A DNA stretch of 64,000 bases from Lewinella sp050633125. Lineage in GTDB: Bacteria; Bacteroidota; Bacteroidia; Chitinophagales; Saprospiraceae. Location: NCBI RefSeq assembly GCF_050633125.1, contig NZ_JBOEFX010000026.1, positions 1-64,000 on the forward strand, in the 5' to 3' direction. The notes under the pieces are model-generated. The model had not been told where the DNA came from. It saw only the letters and a list, made by a program, of their open reading frames with translations, and ran no database searches. This document shows, piece after piece, positions 44,301-52,038 of this stretch. A program made the position numbers and the translations under genes. The number at the start of each line of letters is the position of its first letter. Position 1 is the stretch's first letter.

Positions 44301-44567
44301 ATGATTATGGGCCCCTGCCACTGCGCTCTTCGTTTGCAGGGCAGCCGGGTCGTCCGTCCCTTCGGTCCTCCCACCCCTGGTCCTCCACCCTGGCCGGGTG
44401 TCGCCCTCCGCTATTCGCTGCGGGCTAAGGTTAAACATGAAATTGCTTTGTGCTGCCCGCAAAGGAAAGACAGTCCCCAACAATAAAAGGGCACTTACCA
44501 TCAGTACTTTCTGCAACACAGGTATTTGCCCAAAATGTATCCGAAATGGCTGCGTCAAGTTTTTCAT
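41355..44567 (-). CDS. Divergent SusC/RagA-type TonB-dependent receptor without a SusD partner
   Basis: The 1070-residue protein has an N-terminal hydrophobic signal, a carboxypeptidase-like regulatory domain (ITVTGTVKSAATGDALIG type, about 100-170), a plug with LLRGQFPGLVVSQAGS and PLWVVDGMPGMEPL, and a long beta-barrel ending in an aromatic-rich strand (SKALTLGLKWGM). It should import oligosaccharides with TonB energy. No SusD gene is adjacent. Between signal and regulatory domain, residues 50-80 are encoded by a GC-rich segment giving RPGWRTRGGRTEGTDD, unlike the rest. It is the first gene before GH97. Confidence 0.85.
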   Translation of the reverse strand: MKNLTQPFRIHFGQIPVLQKVLMVSALLLLGTVFPLRAAQSNFMFNLSPQRIAEGDTRPGWRTRGGRTEGTDDPAALQTKSAVAGAHNHIVQDTLPNKIMLTGTVKSAATGDALIGVSIFIRSTVTGTVTDIDGAFEIPTRELDTLWFSYTGFETQELIVLPGQERLDVLMVDISPFNSGCGYILPSPFKDERNGILNFSVLPPLHFTHPYQLLRGQFPGLVVSQAGSDPWAVPVLRQQGVHSLTQNAAPLWVVDGMPGMEPLLLDQQSIASVKLLRRPVDLVRYGLQSGAGVLEVETTDIVRKKLAVVYQGQLTIERSAYLPNVATAEEYRQYPGGISDLGYGTDWLDEVTRTALSQGHQLAVSGRDGATIWQVEGSFRDVQGVGQNSEWRQYTGRAQLQQSFWRERLVIKAQVAGQQRQGERDYQQTFFQAAKYNPTTPVSFTEPPTNSLLNGFYNISTNQLRDYFEVVPSIDFYNPVAIQAGSKLLEERSTRWLRAEANLQIADPLRLQLAVGQQANDRRSGEENRTYAFFRGNGHTTQPGRAERTVREQRQEWLRTRLNWEHVFMYGLLELEGSYGFQRLEREDERTQGFNFGNDDFSFDNFETFLTDQSFLQQSGYDERTRLIDFGLNGKLRWRWLEWQVAMKYQGATNLGTAERWQPAGGTHLDLRLNEIFNINSRTSWNAHGGYAQVGQLPRDFSYARGQYDPIREDYVNVNPELKPERRRIVNAGLNWYDYQGFFGSIDYFASMTKDPIVKQEREDLPAALNEFGVNLSQAALRNRSWELAIGWQKGRQLQWTTTLRWAHMKTQLVSTGGIGPDSYFDANGQRVTAKSGAGGSIWRNGIGLVELDAPFGQMIGRQFDRETTLATGEISLYDTFQGEALPSPDGDYGVIGNGLPTNTYSWSNTFSYQGWQLEVMLRGELGHDLAHLRRGELETFIDQEGLFPQSRNYMSTAFDLPDNVSGFATFSDRYIESGNYLSLDYLSISRVLYLPNQQSLSISLTGQNLLLWTNYTGIDPSPRYIDEGPEIAGVLPTLRERDGQLAPGIDRRYFYPRSKALTLGLKWGM
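44330..44425 (-). repeat. GC-rich in-frame segment in the SusC-like gene
   Basis: About 95 bp here are far richer in GC than the flanking coding sequence and encode an Arg/Gly-rich, low-complexity linker after the signal peptide. The minus strand contains GCAGCGAATAGCGGAGGGC, and GCGAATAGC also occurs at 869 in the left repeat block. Insertion of a repeat into the gene without breaking the frame is the likely origin. Confidence 0.4.
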
Positions 44568-44668
44568 AATGGCACTTTTTTTTGAAAGGAGGGCTTTTCT
44601 GTTATTGGCTTTGGCTTCACCCTAAATATAAGGTGTTCAACCTACATTGAAGCCTCCCCAAAAAGAAA

Positions 44669-44715
44669 GAGCTTTAGTACACAGAGAAGAAATAAATCTC
44701 TGTCTACTAAAGCTC
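44669..44715 (-). terminator. Terminator after the FG-GAP gene pair
   Basis: A 19-bp stem with one mismatch (44669-44687 with 44697-44715) and a 9-nt loop is followed on the minus strand by TTTCTTTTTG. It lies 30 nt past the stop at 44745 and separates the FG-GAP genes from the SusC-like gene. Confidence 0.8.
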
Positions 44716-44744
44716 TCAAAATTTTCTATTTGTAAAACCACCTT

Positions 44745-47700
44745 CTACTCCCCTACCCGCAGCACTGCTGCTGGTCCATCATTGCGACCTACCACCACGT
44801 GCTGCTGGCCACCAATTGTTATCGGCACCCAGTGCTTAACCTTGCCCGTCAGGTTAACTTCTCCGAGTGGGTAAGCGGCCCATTGACCATCTTCCCAACG
44901 TAGGTACTGCCCGTAACTGGCATCGTAGCGGCCCATCTCGATATTACACTCGTGGAAGTTACCACCTACAAGTACTTCTTCCCGGCCATCGCCATCAAGG
45001 TCTATTGCCGTGAGGGCGTTTACGGTAGAGAATTGGACCTGATCAGGTAAGCGATGCGCCTTAAAGGTCGCGTTGCCGGTATTTTCAAAATAGGTGTTCG
45101 CCAATGAAGTAATTTCCATCAGCTTCGCTTCCGCTAGCTTTTCTTCAGTGAAGAGTTCTGCTAAGCTGGCGCGGGCAAAATCTTTGGCAAAGAGGTACTT
45201 CTTCTTGAGGTAAGACATCTGCTTGGTCAGTTCCATAAAGGTAGCAAAGGGGTATTCTTTACCCTCCAGATAGTAGGTCAGTATATGCTCTTCCTGGTCG
45301 TTATCGTCATAGTCATTGATGTACAAGCGCAGAGGCTCCTCTGGGGTAGGGCTCAATTTCGAGTTTTCACCATAGCTACCTGCTAATACATCCATATCGC
45401 CATCACCGTCAAAGTCGCGTACCAGGACGGTGTTCCACCACGATTGCTGATCGGTGATAGGTTGAGCCGTAAACTTGCCTTTGTCATTACGCAACAGTTG
45501 AATGTCACCCCATTCCAGCGAGAGTACCAAGTCGGGATCGCCATCTTGATCCATATCTGTCCATTCGCCGCCGGTGACCATTCCTATCTCAGAAAGGATG
45601 GGCGCTACTTCCGGGCCGACATCTGTGAATTTGCCATTGCCATCATTACGATACAACAACGAACGAGGCGATGTGGCATAGTGCCAAGGCACTGCTCGGC
45701 CGCCAAAGAACACATCCAAATCACCATCACCATCGTAGTCAGCCACATCTACAAAAGAAGCGGTCAAGTAGGAATTTGGGAAAAAGTCCGGCACTAGCGT
45801 CAGGTTGCCTTGTCCATCATTGAGGTAAGCACGCTGGGTACGGGCGGCATTCTTTTCTTTGAATTCGTTTCCACCATTAGCGACTACCAAATCAAGGTCA
45901 CCATCCTGATCAAGGTCAGCAAATACGGCGTCAACATCCTCTTGGAGCGCGCTTGAAGAGAACAAGTCTTCGGGGGCAGCCAGCAGGGTGCCATTGGCTT
46001 GCTGGAGATACAACCTGCTGATTTCACGCTTCGCGCCACCAAGGAATACATCGTCTAGTCCATCACCATTTACATCACCTACGGCTACGGCGGGGCCTTC
46101 TGCTGATACCATATTTGGCATCAAAGCCTCCCGGTTGAAATCGACATAAGGGTTTTCTTTGTGCAGGTAATCCATCCCTACCGCTTGGGTACGATCAGCA
46201 AAAGCTACTTTTGAAGGGTTCACGAGGTGCAATTGCTGGTAATTATACGCAGGAAGGCCTGCTTGCCAACGAACGGTAACCTCTTTGTTAAATGCCAAAT
46301 CCGTATAGCTTTGGAAAGTACGATCAGGCCAGATCACCTGAACAGAATCCACCGATGCAGCATCCCCTACCCCCAGGTAAACACCCAGTGGTTGCGCCGA
46401 TTGGTACCCTCTAGCCGAGAAATGCTGTACCAAGAGCTTTTCGGTGCCCTTGTAGGCCACAACCGTTACACCAATACCGTGAATATTCTTAGGGGGTCCC
46501 TCAAAATTCAAGTGCAAGTAATCGCCTAATGCTTCTTTATCCGCATTAAGGTTTTCGTAAACGTAAGGCTCATCTTCGTGGTTATTTACCACTACATCCA
46601 AGTCACCATCACCATCAAGGTCAGCATAGATAGCACCGTTGGAATAAGTCGGCAAAGCGCCATCAATTTCTGCTTTAAGGTCTTTGAAGCGTAAGCTGCC
46701 GTTGTTTTGGTAAAACTTGTTGGGCAACTTGATCTGAGGCATACTATCTACCAATACCAAATCATCTTCTTCAAGGTTATTTGTACTGGATTTCCAGCGC
46801 AATTCACCATTCGCACGGAAGTTGATGTAATCAATATCATTCATCCGGCGAGGAATGCCATTGCTGATAAAAAGATCGCGGTAACCATCATTCTCAAAAT
46901 CAAAAAACAACGGTGCCCATGACCAGTCGCTGGCTTCAACCCCGGCGTAAAGGCCTATCTCACTGAACGTACCATTGCCATTATTAAGCTGAAGGTTGTT
47001 GCGGGCATACTGCGGGTGGTAACCATATCGGAGCTTGAACTGGAAAATATCATAAGCGTCTTCCGCTAGTGAACTCTTTAAAATGTAGGGATCTTCCGGC
47101 AGCATGTCCAAGGTAATGATATCCAATTGGGCATCGTTGTTGATATCCGCTACATCAACACCCATCGAGAACCTGCTGGTATGCTGAATTTGTTCACGCA
47201 TCACCTCCTTAAAAGTGCCATCCTGTTGGTTCAAATAAAGGTAATCGTTTTCATGAAAATCATTGGCAATGTAGATATCAGGCCAACCATCGAGATTAAT
47301 ATCTGCGGTAGCAATGCCCAAACCATAACCAATCACCGTGCTATTGATACCCGCCTCTATGGTTACTTCCGTAAAGGTATCGCCATCATTGCGCATCAAT
47401 TTATCGCCGGCCATTGGGTGCTGAGTGCCTACAAAAGTCTCCTTTTGTCCAAAGGTGCCATTGGCGTGTAGCGAAGCATTGAGCTGATACATATCCAGGT
47501 CACCATCAAGGTCATAATCGAAGAAGGCAGCCTGTGTACCAAAGCCAGCCAGGTCGAGCCCGTAGGGAATAGCCTCTTCGGCAAAAACGGGAACACCATC
47601 CTTGATTTCCTGACAAACGTAGAGCTGGTTGCGCCCTTGAATCGTTTTGTATTCCCCCATTTGGGAAACATAAATATCCAGTTTGCCATCGTTGTTGATG

Positions 47701-48086
47701 TCCACCACGGTAGCGCCCGCTGTCCAACCGTTCATGCCCGCTACTTTGGCTTCGTCGGTTACATCACGGAACTTCATTCCCCCTTCATTCAAAAAGAGTT
47801 TATTTGGCCCCATGTTGTTGGTAAAGTAAAGGTCTACCTTACCATCTTGATTAAAGTCGCCGGCAGCAAGACCGCCACCGTTGAAGAAATACATGTAATT
47901 GAATACATTGAACTCGCTAGACTGACGTAACTCATTGGTAAAATCCAGGCCTGTTGCTGCTTTGGTAAGTAGCCGAAAGCTCGGGTTTTCTGAGCGCTGC
48001 GGCCCCTCTACGCCATTGCTTGAAGGGTTACAAGCGGTAAAAACGAGGGCTAAAGCCCCAACAATTAAGATGATCGTACTCCTCAT
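44745..48086 (-). CDS. FG-GAP/VCBS repeat and ASPIC/UnbV lipoprotein, copy 2
   Basis: From the ATG at 48086 the protein has 1113 residues and a lipoprotein signal (ALALVFTAC). Many FG-GAP/VCBS repeats with calcium-type DxDxDGxxD motifs (DFNQDGKVDLYF, DLDGDGDLDVVV, DYDGDGDLDVFF) form one or two beta-propellers. An ASPIC/UnbV segment lies near 560-610 (HGIGVTVVAYKG, VDSVQVIWPDR). The family is common next to SusC/SusD in Bacteroidota and is thought to bind glycans or act as surface scaffolds. It follows copy 1 by 19 nt; the frame from 48140 would overlap copy 1 and is rejected. Confidence 0.88.
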   Translation of the reverse strand: MRSTIILIVGALALVFTACNPSSNGVEGPQRSENPSFRLLTKAATGLDFTNELRQSSEFNVFNYMYFFNGGGLAAGDFNQDGKVDLYFTNNMGPNKLFLNEGGMKFRDVTDEAKVAGMNGWTAGATVVDINNDGKLDIYVSQMGEYKTIQGRNQLYVCQEIKDGVPVFAEEAIPYGLDLAGFGTQAAFFDYDLDGDLDMYQLNASLHANGTFGQKETFVGTQHPMAGDKLMRNDGDTFTEVTIEAGINSTVIGYGLGIATADINLDGWPDIYIANDFHENDYLYLNQQDGTFKEVMREQIQHTSRFSMGVDVADINNDAQLDIITLDMLPEDPYILKSSLAEDAYDIFQFKLRYGYHPQYARNNLQLNNGNGTFSEIGLYAGVEASDWSWAPLFFDFENDGYRDLFISNGIPRRMNDIDYINFRANGELRWKSSTNNLEEDDLVLVDSMPQIKLPNKFYQNNGSLRFKDLKAEIDGALPTYSNGAIYADLDGDGDLDVVVNNHEDEPYVYENLNADKEALGDYLHLNFEGPPKNIHGIGVTVVAYKGTEKLLVQHFSARGYQSAQPLGVYLGVGDAASVDSVQVIWPDRTFQSYTDLAFNKEVTVRWQAGLPAYNYQQLHLVNPSKVAFADRTQAVGMDYLHKENPYVDFNREALMPNMVSAEGPAVAVGDVNGDGLDDVFLGGAKREISRLYLQQANGTLLAAPEDLFSSSALQEDVDAVFADLDQDGDLDLVVANGGNEFKEKNAARTQRAYLNDGQGNLTLVPDFFPNSYLTASFVDVADYDGDGDLDVFFGGRAVPWHYATSPRSLLYRNDGNGKFTDVGPEVAPILSEIGMVTGGEWTDMDQDGDPDLVLSLEWGDIQLLRNDKGKFTAQPITDQQSWWNTVLVRDFDGDGDMDVLAGSYGENSKLSPTPEEPLRLYINDYDDNDQEEHILTYYLEGKEYPFATFMELTKQMSYLKKKYLFAKDFARASLAELFTEEKLAEAKLMEITSLANTYFENTGNATFKAHRLPDQVQFSTVNALTAIDLDGDGREEVLVGGNFHECNIEMGRYDASYGQYLRWEDGQWAAYPLGEVNLTGKVKHWVPITIGGQQHVVVGRNDGPAAVLRVGE

Positions 48087-48105
48087 ATTTTCGTGTACTG
48101 TTTCT

Positions 48106-51100
48106 TTATTTATTAATCTTCCATAACTGGGCAGCCTCATTGTTGATGCCTACCAATACGTAAGGTTGTCCTCCTTGGACTACCGGCACCAACTGGCGAA
48201 TATCGCCCCTGACAAAAAAGCCCGATTCACTTTGCGGAATTCTATCGAACTGCCCATTCCCACTATTGATTAAAACGTGGCCAAAACTGGCATCCAACTT
48301 GGAAAACTGCGGCGTAAATCCACTATCATTACCACCTAGCATTAAATCAGGCAGTTGGTCTCCATTCAAATCGCCACAGTAAATATCACAAACACAAGAA
48401 AATTGCACTTCGGCAGGCAATTCTTGTATCGTAAATTGTCCGTTACCGTCGTTTAGGGCGATGATGGAGCGGAAGAAGTTGCCTTCTTTAACCTTTACCT
48501 TTGCCATTACTTCAGCACTGAACAACTCGTCGATGCTACGTTGAGCGTATTCAGCATGCTTCAAATTTTGTTTTTTCAGGCTCACAATCTGGCCTGTCAA
48601 CTCATCCTTCATAGGGATAGGCATATCACGCCCGTCAATACTACGGGTAATAATTTTCTCCGTGGTTCCATTGTCATCAAAATCGGAGATCCACAACTTG
48701 GCAGGTGCTTCTGGTGTACCGGTAAAATAGAAGTTCTCTCCCCGGTTGCCAAGCACCAAATCGAGGTCACCATCGCCATCTAAATCGGCCGTTTCAACAG
48801 CGTACCACCACCCCGATTTATCATCGAGATTAGTCTTCGTTCTGGCATATTTTTCGCCATCCCACTGGAAGACAGCAGGGGCCATCCATTCTCCGGTCAC
48901 AATCAATTCAGGTGTTTCATCCCCCATAAGGTTGGCGCTTACAGCGTCGGTGATCATGCCTAGGCTAGCCAATTCTGGGGCATAGGTTTCTATCTCATCA
49001 CGGAATGTCCCTGCACCATCATTGATATACATAAAACTAGGCGGATTGCTACCATATTGAGAAGGTATACTACGGCTACCGACAAAAAGGTCTAAATCGC
49101 CATCCTGATCAACATCCAGAGGTACAGCAACAGAAGTATTGAAACCACTGGCTGTCAGAGCACGAGGATTCATTTCAAAATTGCCTTTGCCATCGTTGAT
49201 GTACAGCCTGTCTTGCATATAGCGATGCCCCACGGGCATATTGTTACCGCCTGAGCCTACAAACAAATCCAAGTCACCGTCACCATCAGCATCAAAAAAA
49301 GCGGCAGCAGTATCTTCGTAATTATTGGTTCGCTCAAAGGTCTTGATATTGGTGGCTTGCCAACTATTTCCTGTTTGAATAAGCATTTGTCCTGGCCAGC
49401 CAGAAGCACCGCCCAAATAGATATCGTCGCGGCCATCGCCATTGACATCGCCAACGGCAGTCTTAGGCCCTTCGCGGGAAATCATCCTCATGGTCAGGCC
49501 TTCCTGAAAGAAGTCGATAAACCGGTCTTCAGTATGAGGGGTTACGTCCAAAGAAGCTTCTTGTAGCAACATTTTTTGGGTATCCATGCCAGTCTTAGCA
49601 GGGGTGTAAGGTTGTTTCTCTACCGTAGCGTAGTCGATACTCAATACTTGGTCACTTTTTACCCCATGAAGGATCGTGCTGGTACGATCCGGCCAGATTA
49701 CCTGAACGGAATCTATTTGGCCACTTTCCCCCAACCCAAATACCATCTTGTAATCTACAGAAGATTGAAAGCCCCGGCTAGGGATCAACTGAAAATTGAG
49801 CTGGCGATCATTTTGGTAAACAAATACTTTCGCGCCTAAGGCATAAGTATTGGGTGCTGGTGCGCTCAGTTTCACACTTAAATAATGGTTATCCTCTTGG
49901 CTATCCGTTCTATTCTGGTAGACCAGGGCTTGCTGGTTGAGGTTATTTACCACCAAGTCCAAATCGCCATCATTATCGAGGTCACCATAAGCGGCACCGT
50001 TGCTAAAGGTTTTCTCGCCAAAGCCCCAAGCCTCGCTACTTTCGTCAAAAGTCAGATCACCATTGTTATGAAAGAAACGGTTGCGGACAGGCGTGGAAGG
50101 CATCTCTTCCAGAATTTTTTCGATCTCTTCCTTTTTACCAGTAAGGGCCATTTTTTGGATAATCTCATTCGCAAAGAAATTGATAAAATCCTGGTTAGTC
50201 ACATCCTGGTAAACGCCGTTACAGACGTAGATATCTCTTAATCCATCGTTATCAGCATCAAACATCAGGGCTCCCCAGCTCCAATCTGAAGAAGAGACGC
50301 CACTGAAATAAGCAATCTCACTGAAGGAATTATCTTGGTTATTCAGCTGTAGCGTATTTTGCATATACTGGTGATAGAAATCACGCTGCTGCTTGAGTTG
50401 ATAGATGTTGTAATTTTCAAAGGTAGTGGTAGTTTTCAAGCGATAATCTTCATCCGGCAGCATATCGGTCGCAAAAATTTCGGTATAACCATCGTTGTTG
50501 ATGTCCGCCATATCGGCACCCATCGAAAACAAACTCAGGTGTTCCATCCAGTCTTTGACTTCCTCCTGAAAAGTGCCGTCTTGTTGATTGATGTAGAGAT
50601 AATCGCGTTCAAAAAAGTCATTGGAAATATAGAGATCTGGCCACAGGTCACCGTTAACATCTCCCACTGTAACACCTAAACCAAAACCAATGAGACTACC
50701 AAAAATATTGGCTTCCTTGGTGACATCTACAAATTTGCCGTCTTCGTTACGCAATAGTTTATCACCACCTCCTTTGAGAAAGTCGCGTACCGGCCAGTCT
50801 TCCGCATAGAGTTCCCGCTTGTTGCTATAATTGAGCGTATTGACGGGCATGAAACTGTTGTTCAAAATATAGACATCCAGATCACCGTCGAGGTCATAGT
50901 CAAAAAAGGCAGCGTGGGTTGTATAACCACCCTGGTTGAGTCCATATTCCGCTGCCTTTTCTGTGAAGGTTAGGTCGCCATTATTGATAAACAACTCGTT
51001 GGCTTGATCGTCGCCTTCTACGTAACCCGCATTACAGACGTAAATATCCAGAAGACCATCAGCGTTGATGTCCACCATTACAACTCCTGTACTCCACCCT

Positions 51101-51459
51101 CGTTCTCCTGCTACACCGGCCGGCTGGCTAATGTCTTCAAACTTAAAATCCCCCTTATTGAGGAACAGCTTGTTCTTGCCTTTATTATTGGTGAAGTAAA
51201 TATCAGGCAAACCGTCATTGTTAATATCGCCGATGGCAACGCCGCCACCATTATAGAAATTTCGGTAACTGAAAATATTGAAGTCGCGGGTATTCTCCAC
51301 CTCGTTCACGAAATCAATACCCGTTTGCTCGGTCGTCATTTCTACGAATCGTGCATCAGCTGGTGCCAAATAATCACCCGCAGTATTATTTTCTGAAGGA
51401 GTACACTGGGTAAAAAGAAGGGAAATAAGGAGGAGAGGGAGGTATTGTAGCTTATTCAT
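48106..51459 (-). CDS. FG-GAP/VCBS repeat and ASPIC/UnbV lipoprotein, copy 1
   Basis: The 1117-residue lipoprotein (LLFTQC signal) is a clear paralogue of the gene after it, with the same order: FG-GAP repeats (DINNDGLPDIYFTN, DYDLDGDLDVYI), an ASPIC/UnbV segment (NTYALGAKVFVYQ, VDSVQVIWPDR), then more FG-GAP repeats and a C-terminal VPVVQGGQPYVLVGINN tail. The repeats predict calcium-binding beta-propellers on the cell surface. It is probably co-transcribed with copy 2. Upstream lies the inverted-repeat unit that separates it from susD, so the original link to the SusCD operon may have been interrupted. Confidence 0.88.
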   Translation of the reverse strand: MNKLQYLPLLLISLLFTQCTPSENNTAGDYLAPADARFVEMTTEQTGIDFVNEVENTRDFNIFSYRNFYNGGGVAIGDINNDGLPDIYFTNNKGKNKLFLNKGDFKFEDISQPAGVAGERGWSTGVVMVDINADGLLDIYVCNAGYVEGDDQANELFINNGDLTFTEKAAEYGLNQGGYTTHAAFFDYDLDGDLDVYILNNSFMPVNTLNYSNKRELYAEDWPVRDFLKGGGDKLLRNEDGKFVDVTKEANIFGSLIGFGLGVTVGDVNGDLWPDLYISNDFFERDYLYINQQDGTFQEEVKDWMEHLSLFSMGADMADINNDGYTEIFATDMLPDEDYRLKTTTTFENYNIYQLKQQRDFYHQYMQNTLQLNNQDNSFSEIAYFSGVSSSDWSWGALMFDADNDGLRDIYVCNGVYQDVTNQDFINFFANEIIQKMALTGKKEEIEKILEEMPSTPVRNRFFHNNGDLTFDESSEAWGFGEKTFSNGAAYGDLDNDGDLDLVVNNLNQQALVYQNRTDSQEDNHYLSVKLSAPAPNTYALGAKVFVYQNDRQLNFQLIPSRGFQSSVDYKMVFGLGESGQIDSVQVIWPDRTSTILHGVKSDQVLSIDYATVEKQPYTPAKTGMDTQKMLLQEASLDVTPHTEDRFIDFFQEGLTMRMISREGPKTAVGDVNGDGRDDIYLGGASGWPGQMLIQTGNSWQATNIKTFERTNNYEDTAAAFFDADGDGDLDLFVGSGGNNMPVGHRYMQDRLYINDGKGNFEMNPRALTASGFNTSVAVPLDVDQDGDLDLFVGSRSIPSQYGSNPPSFMYINDGAGTFRDEIETYAPELASLGMITDAVSANLMGDETPELIVTGEWMAPAVFQWDGEKYARTKTNLDDKSGWWYAVETADLDGDGDLDLVLGNRGENFYFTGTPEAPAKLWISDFDDNGTTEKIITRSIDGRDMPIPMKDELTGQIVSLKKQNLKHAEYAQRSIDELFSAEVMAKVKVKEGNFFRSIIALNDGNGQFTIQELPAEVQFSCVCDIYCGDLNGDQLPDLMLGGNDSGFTPQFSKLDASFGHVLINSGNGQFDRIPQSESGFFVRGDIRQLVPVVQGGQPYVLVGINNEAAQLWKINK

Positions 51460-51930
51460 ATTTCAGATGTAAGATGTAAGATTTACAATGTAAGATTTGC
51501 GATACAGAATTTACGATGTACAAATTATTTGCGAGAATCGACTTCCTTTGGGGTAGCTGTGAAAATAGCTACTAATTCTTCGGCTTCTTTTAAGAGTGAA
51601 ACTACAACTTCGTTGGGGGCATAATCTTCCTCCATATACTTGATCATACGCAGTGCATTGTAGCTTTTCTCGTAGTTCTTTGTGAACAACCTTCAGCTTG
51701 TGTCTAAAATCTGCTGGAGATTCTGCCGACCTCACTTCGCCATAATGAAAATCAGGTGAAGTTCCCGAACGCGTTAATTGCCCAGCAACATGCCTGGCGT
51801 CAGGAGAAGGAGGCATTTGCCTCACTGACTTTAGGCAGGCAACACCAAAGAGGATTAATCGCGTTTCAAGTTCTTCCGGTGTCATAAGGGCATAGCTTTT
51901 TGTTGATGTAAAAAATCTTACATCTGAAAT
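51460..51930. mobile_element. Inverted-repeat-bounded unit carrying a four-helix-bundle gene
   Basis: ATTTCAGATGTAAGAT at 51460-51475 recurs as its exact complement at 51915-51930. The two 16-bp arms enclose one small gene of the 23S intervening-sequence protein type. In spirochaetes and other bacteria such genes sit inside inverted-repeat stems within rRNA genes. Here the unit lies between protein genes of a polysaccharide locus. The left arm is followed by further GTAAGATTT copies. I saw no target duplication. Confidence 0.5.
51525..51885 (-). pseudogene. Four-helix-bundle (23S rRNA intervening-sequence type) protein, frameshifted
   Basis: The first 75 or so residues match the family: VACLKSVRQMP, VAGQLTRSGTSPDFHYGEVRS, FRHKLKVVHKELRE. 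The frame then drifts into a non-family tail. Removing one A from the AAAA run (51665-51668 on the plus strand reads TTTT) restores LRESYNALRMIKYMEED and a typical ending LLKEAEELVAIF, with a stop at 51525. So a single-base insertion, or a sequencing error, disrupts it. Such proteins form pentameric helical bundles of unknown role. Confidence 0.75.
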
Positions 51931-51946
51931 TTTAAATCTTAAATAA

Positions 51947-51978
51947 GAATAGGCCCCCCATTGCTGGTTGACCTATTC
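51947..51978 (-). terminator. Possible terminator of the susC-susD operon
   Basis: GAATAGG (51947-51953) pairs with CCTATTC (51972-51978). On the minus strand it is followed by TTATTTAAGATTTAAA. It lies 60 nt after the SusD stop and just outside the inverted-repeat unit. Confidence 0.4.
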
Positions 51979-52038
51979 TCGTTTTGCTTTATCTAAACAT
52001 CAGGTACCCAAGTACACTGTTGATTAATTACCTAAAGC

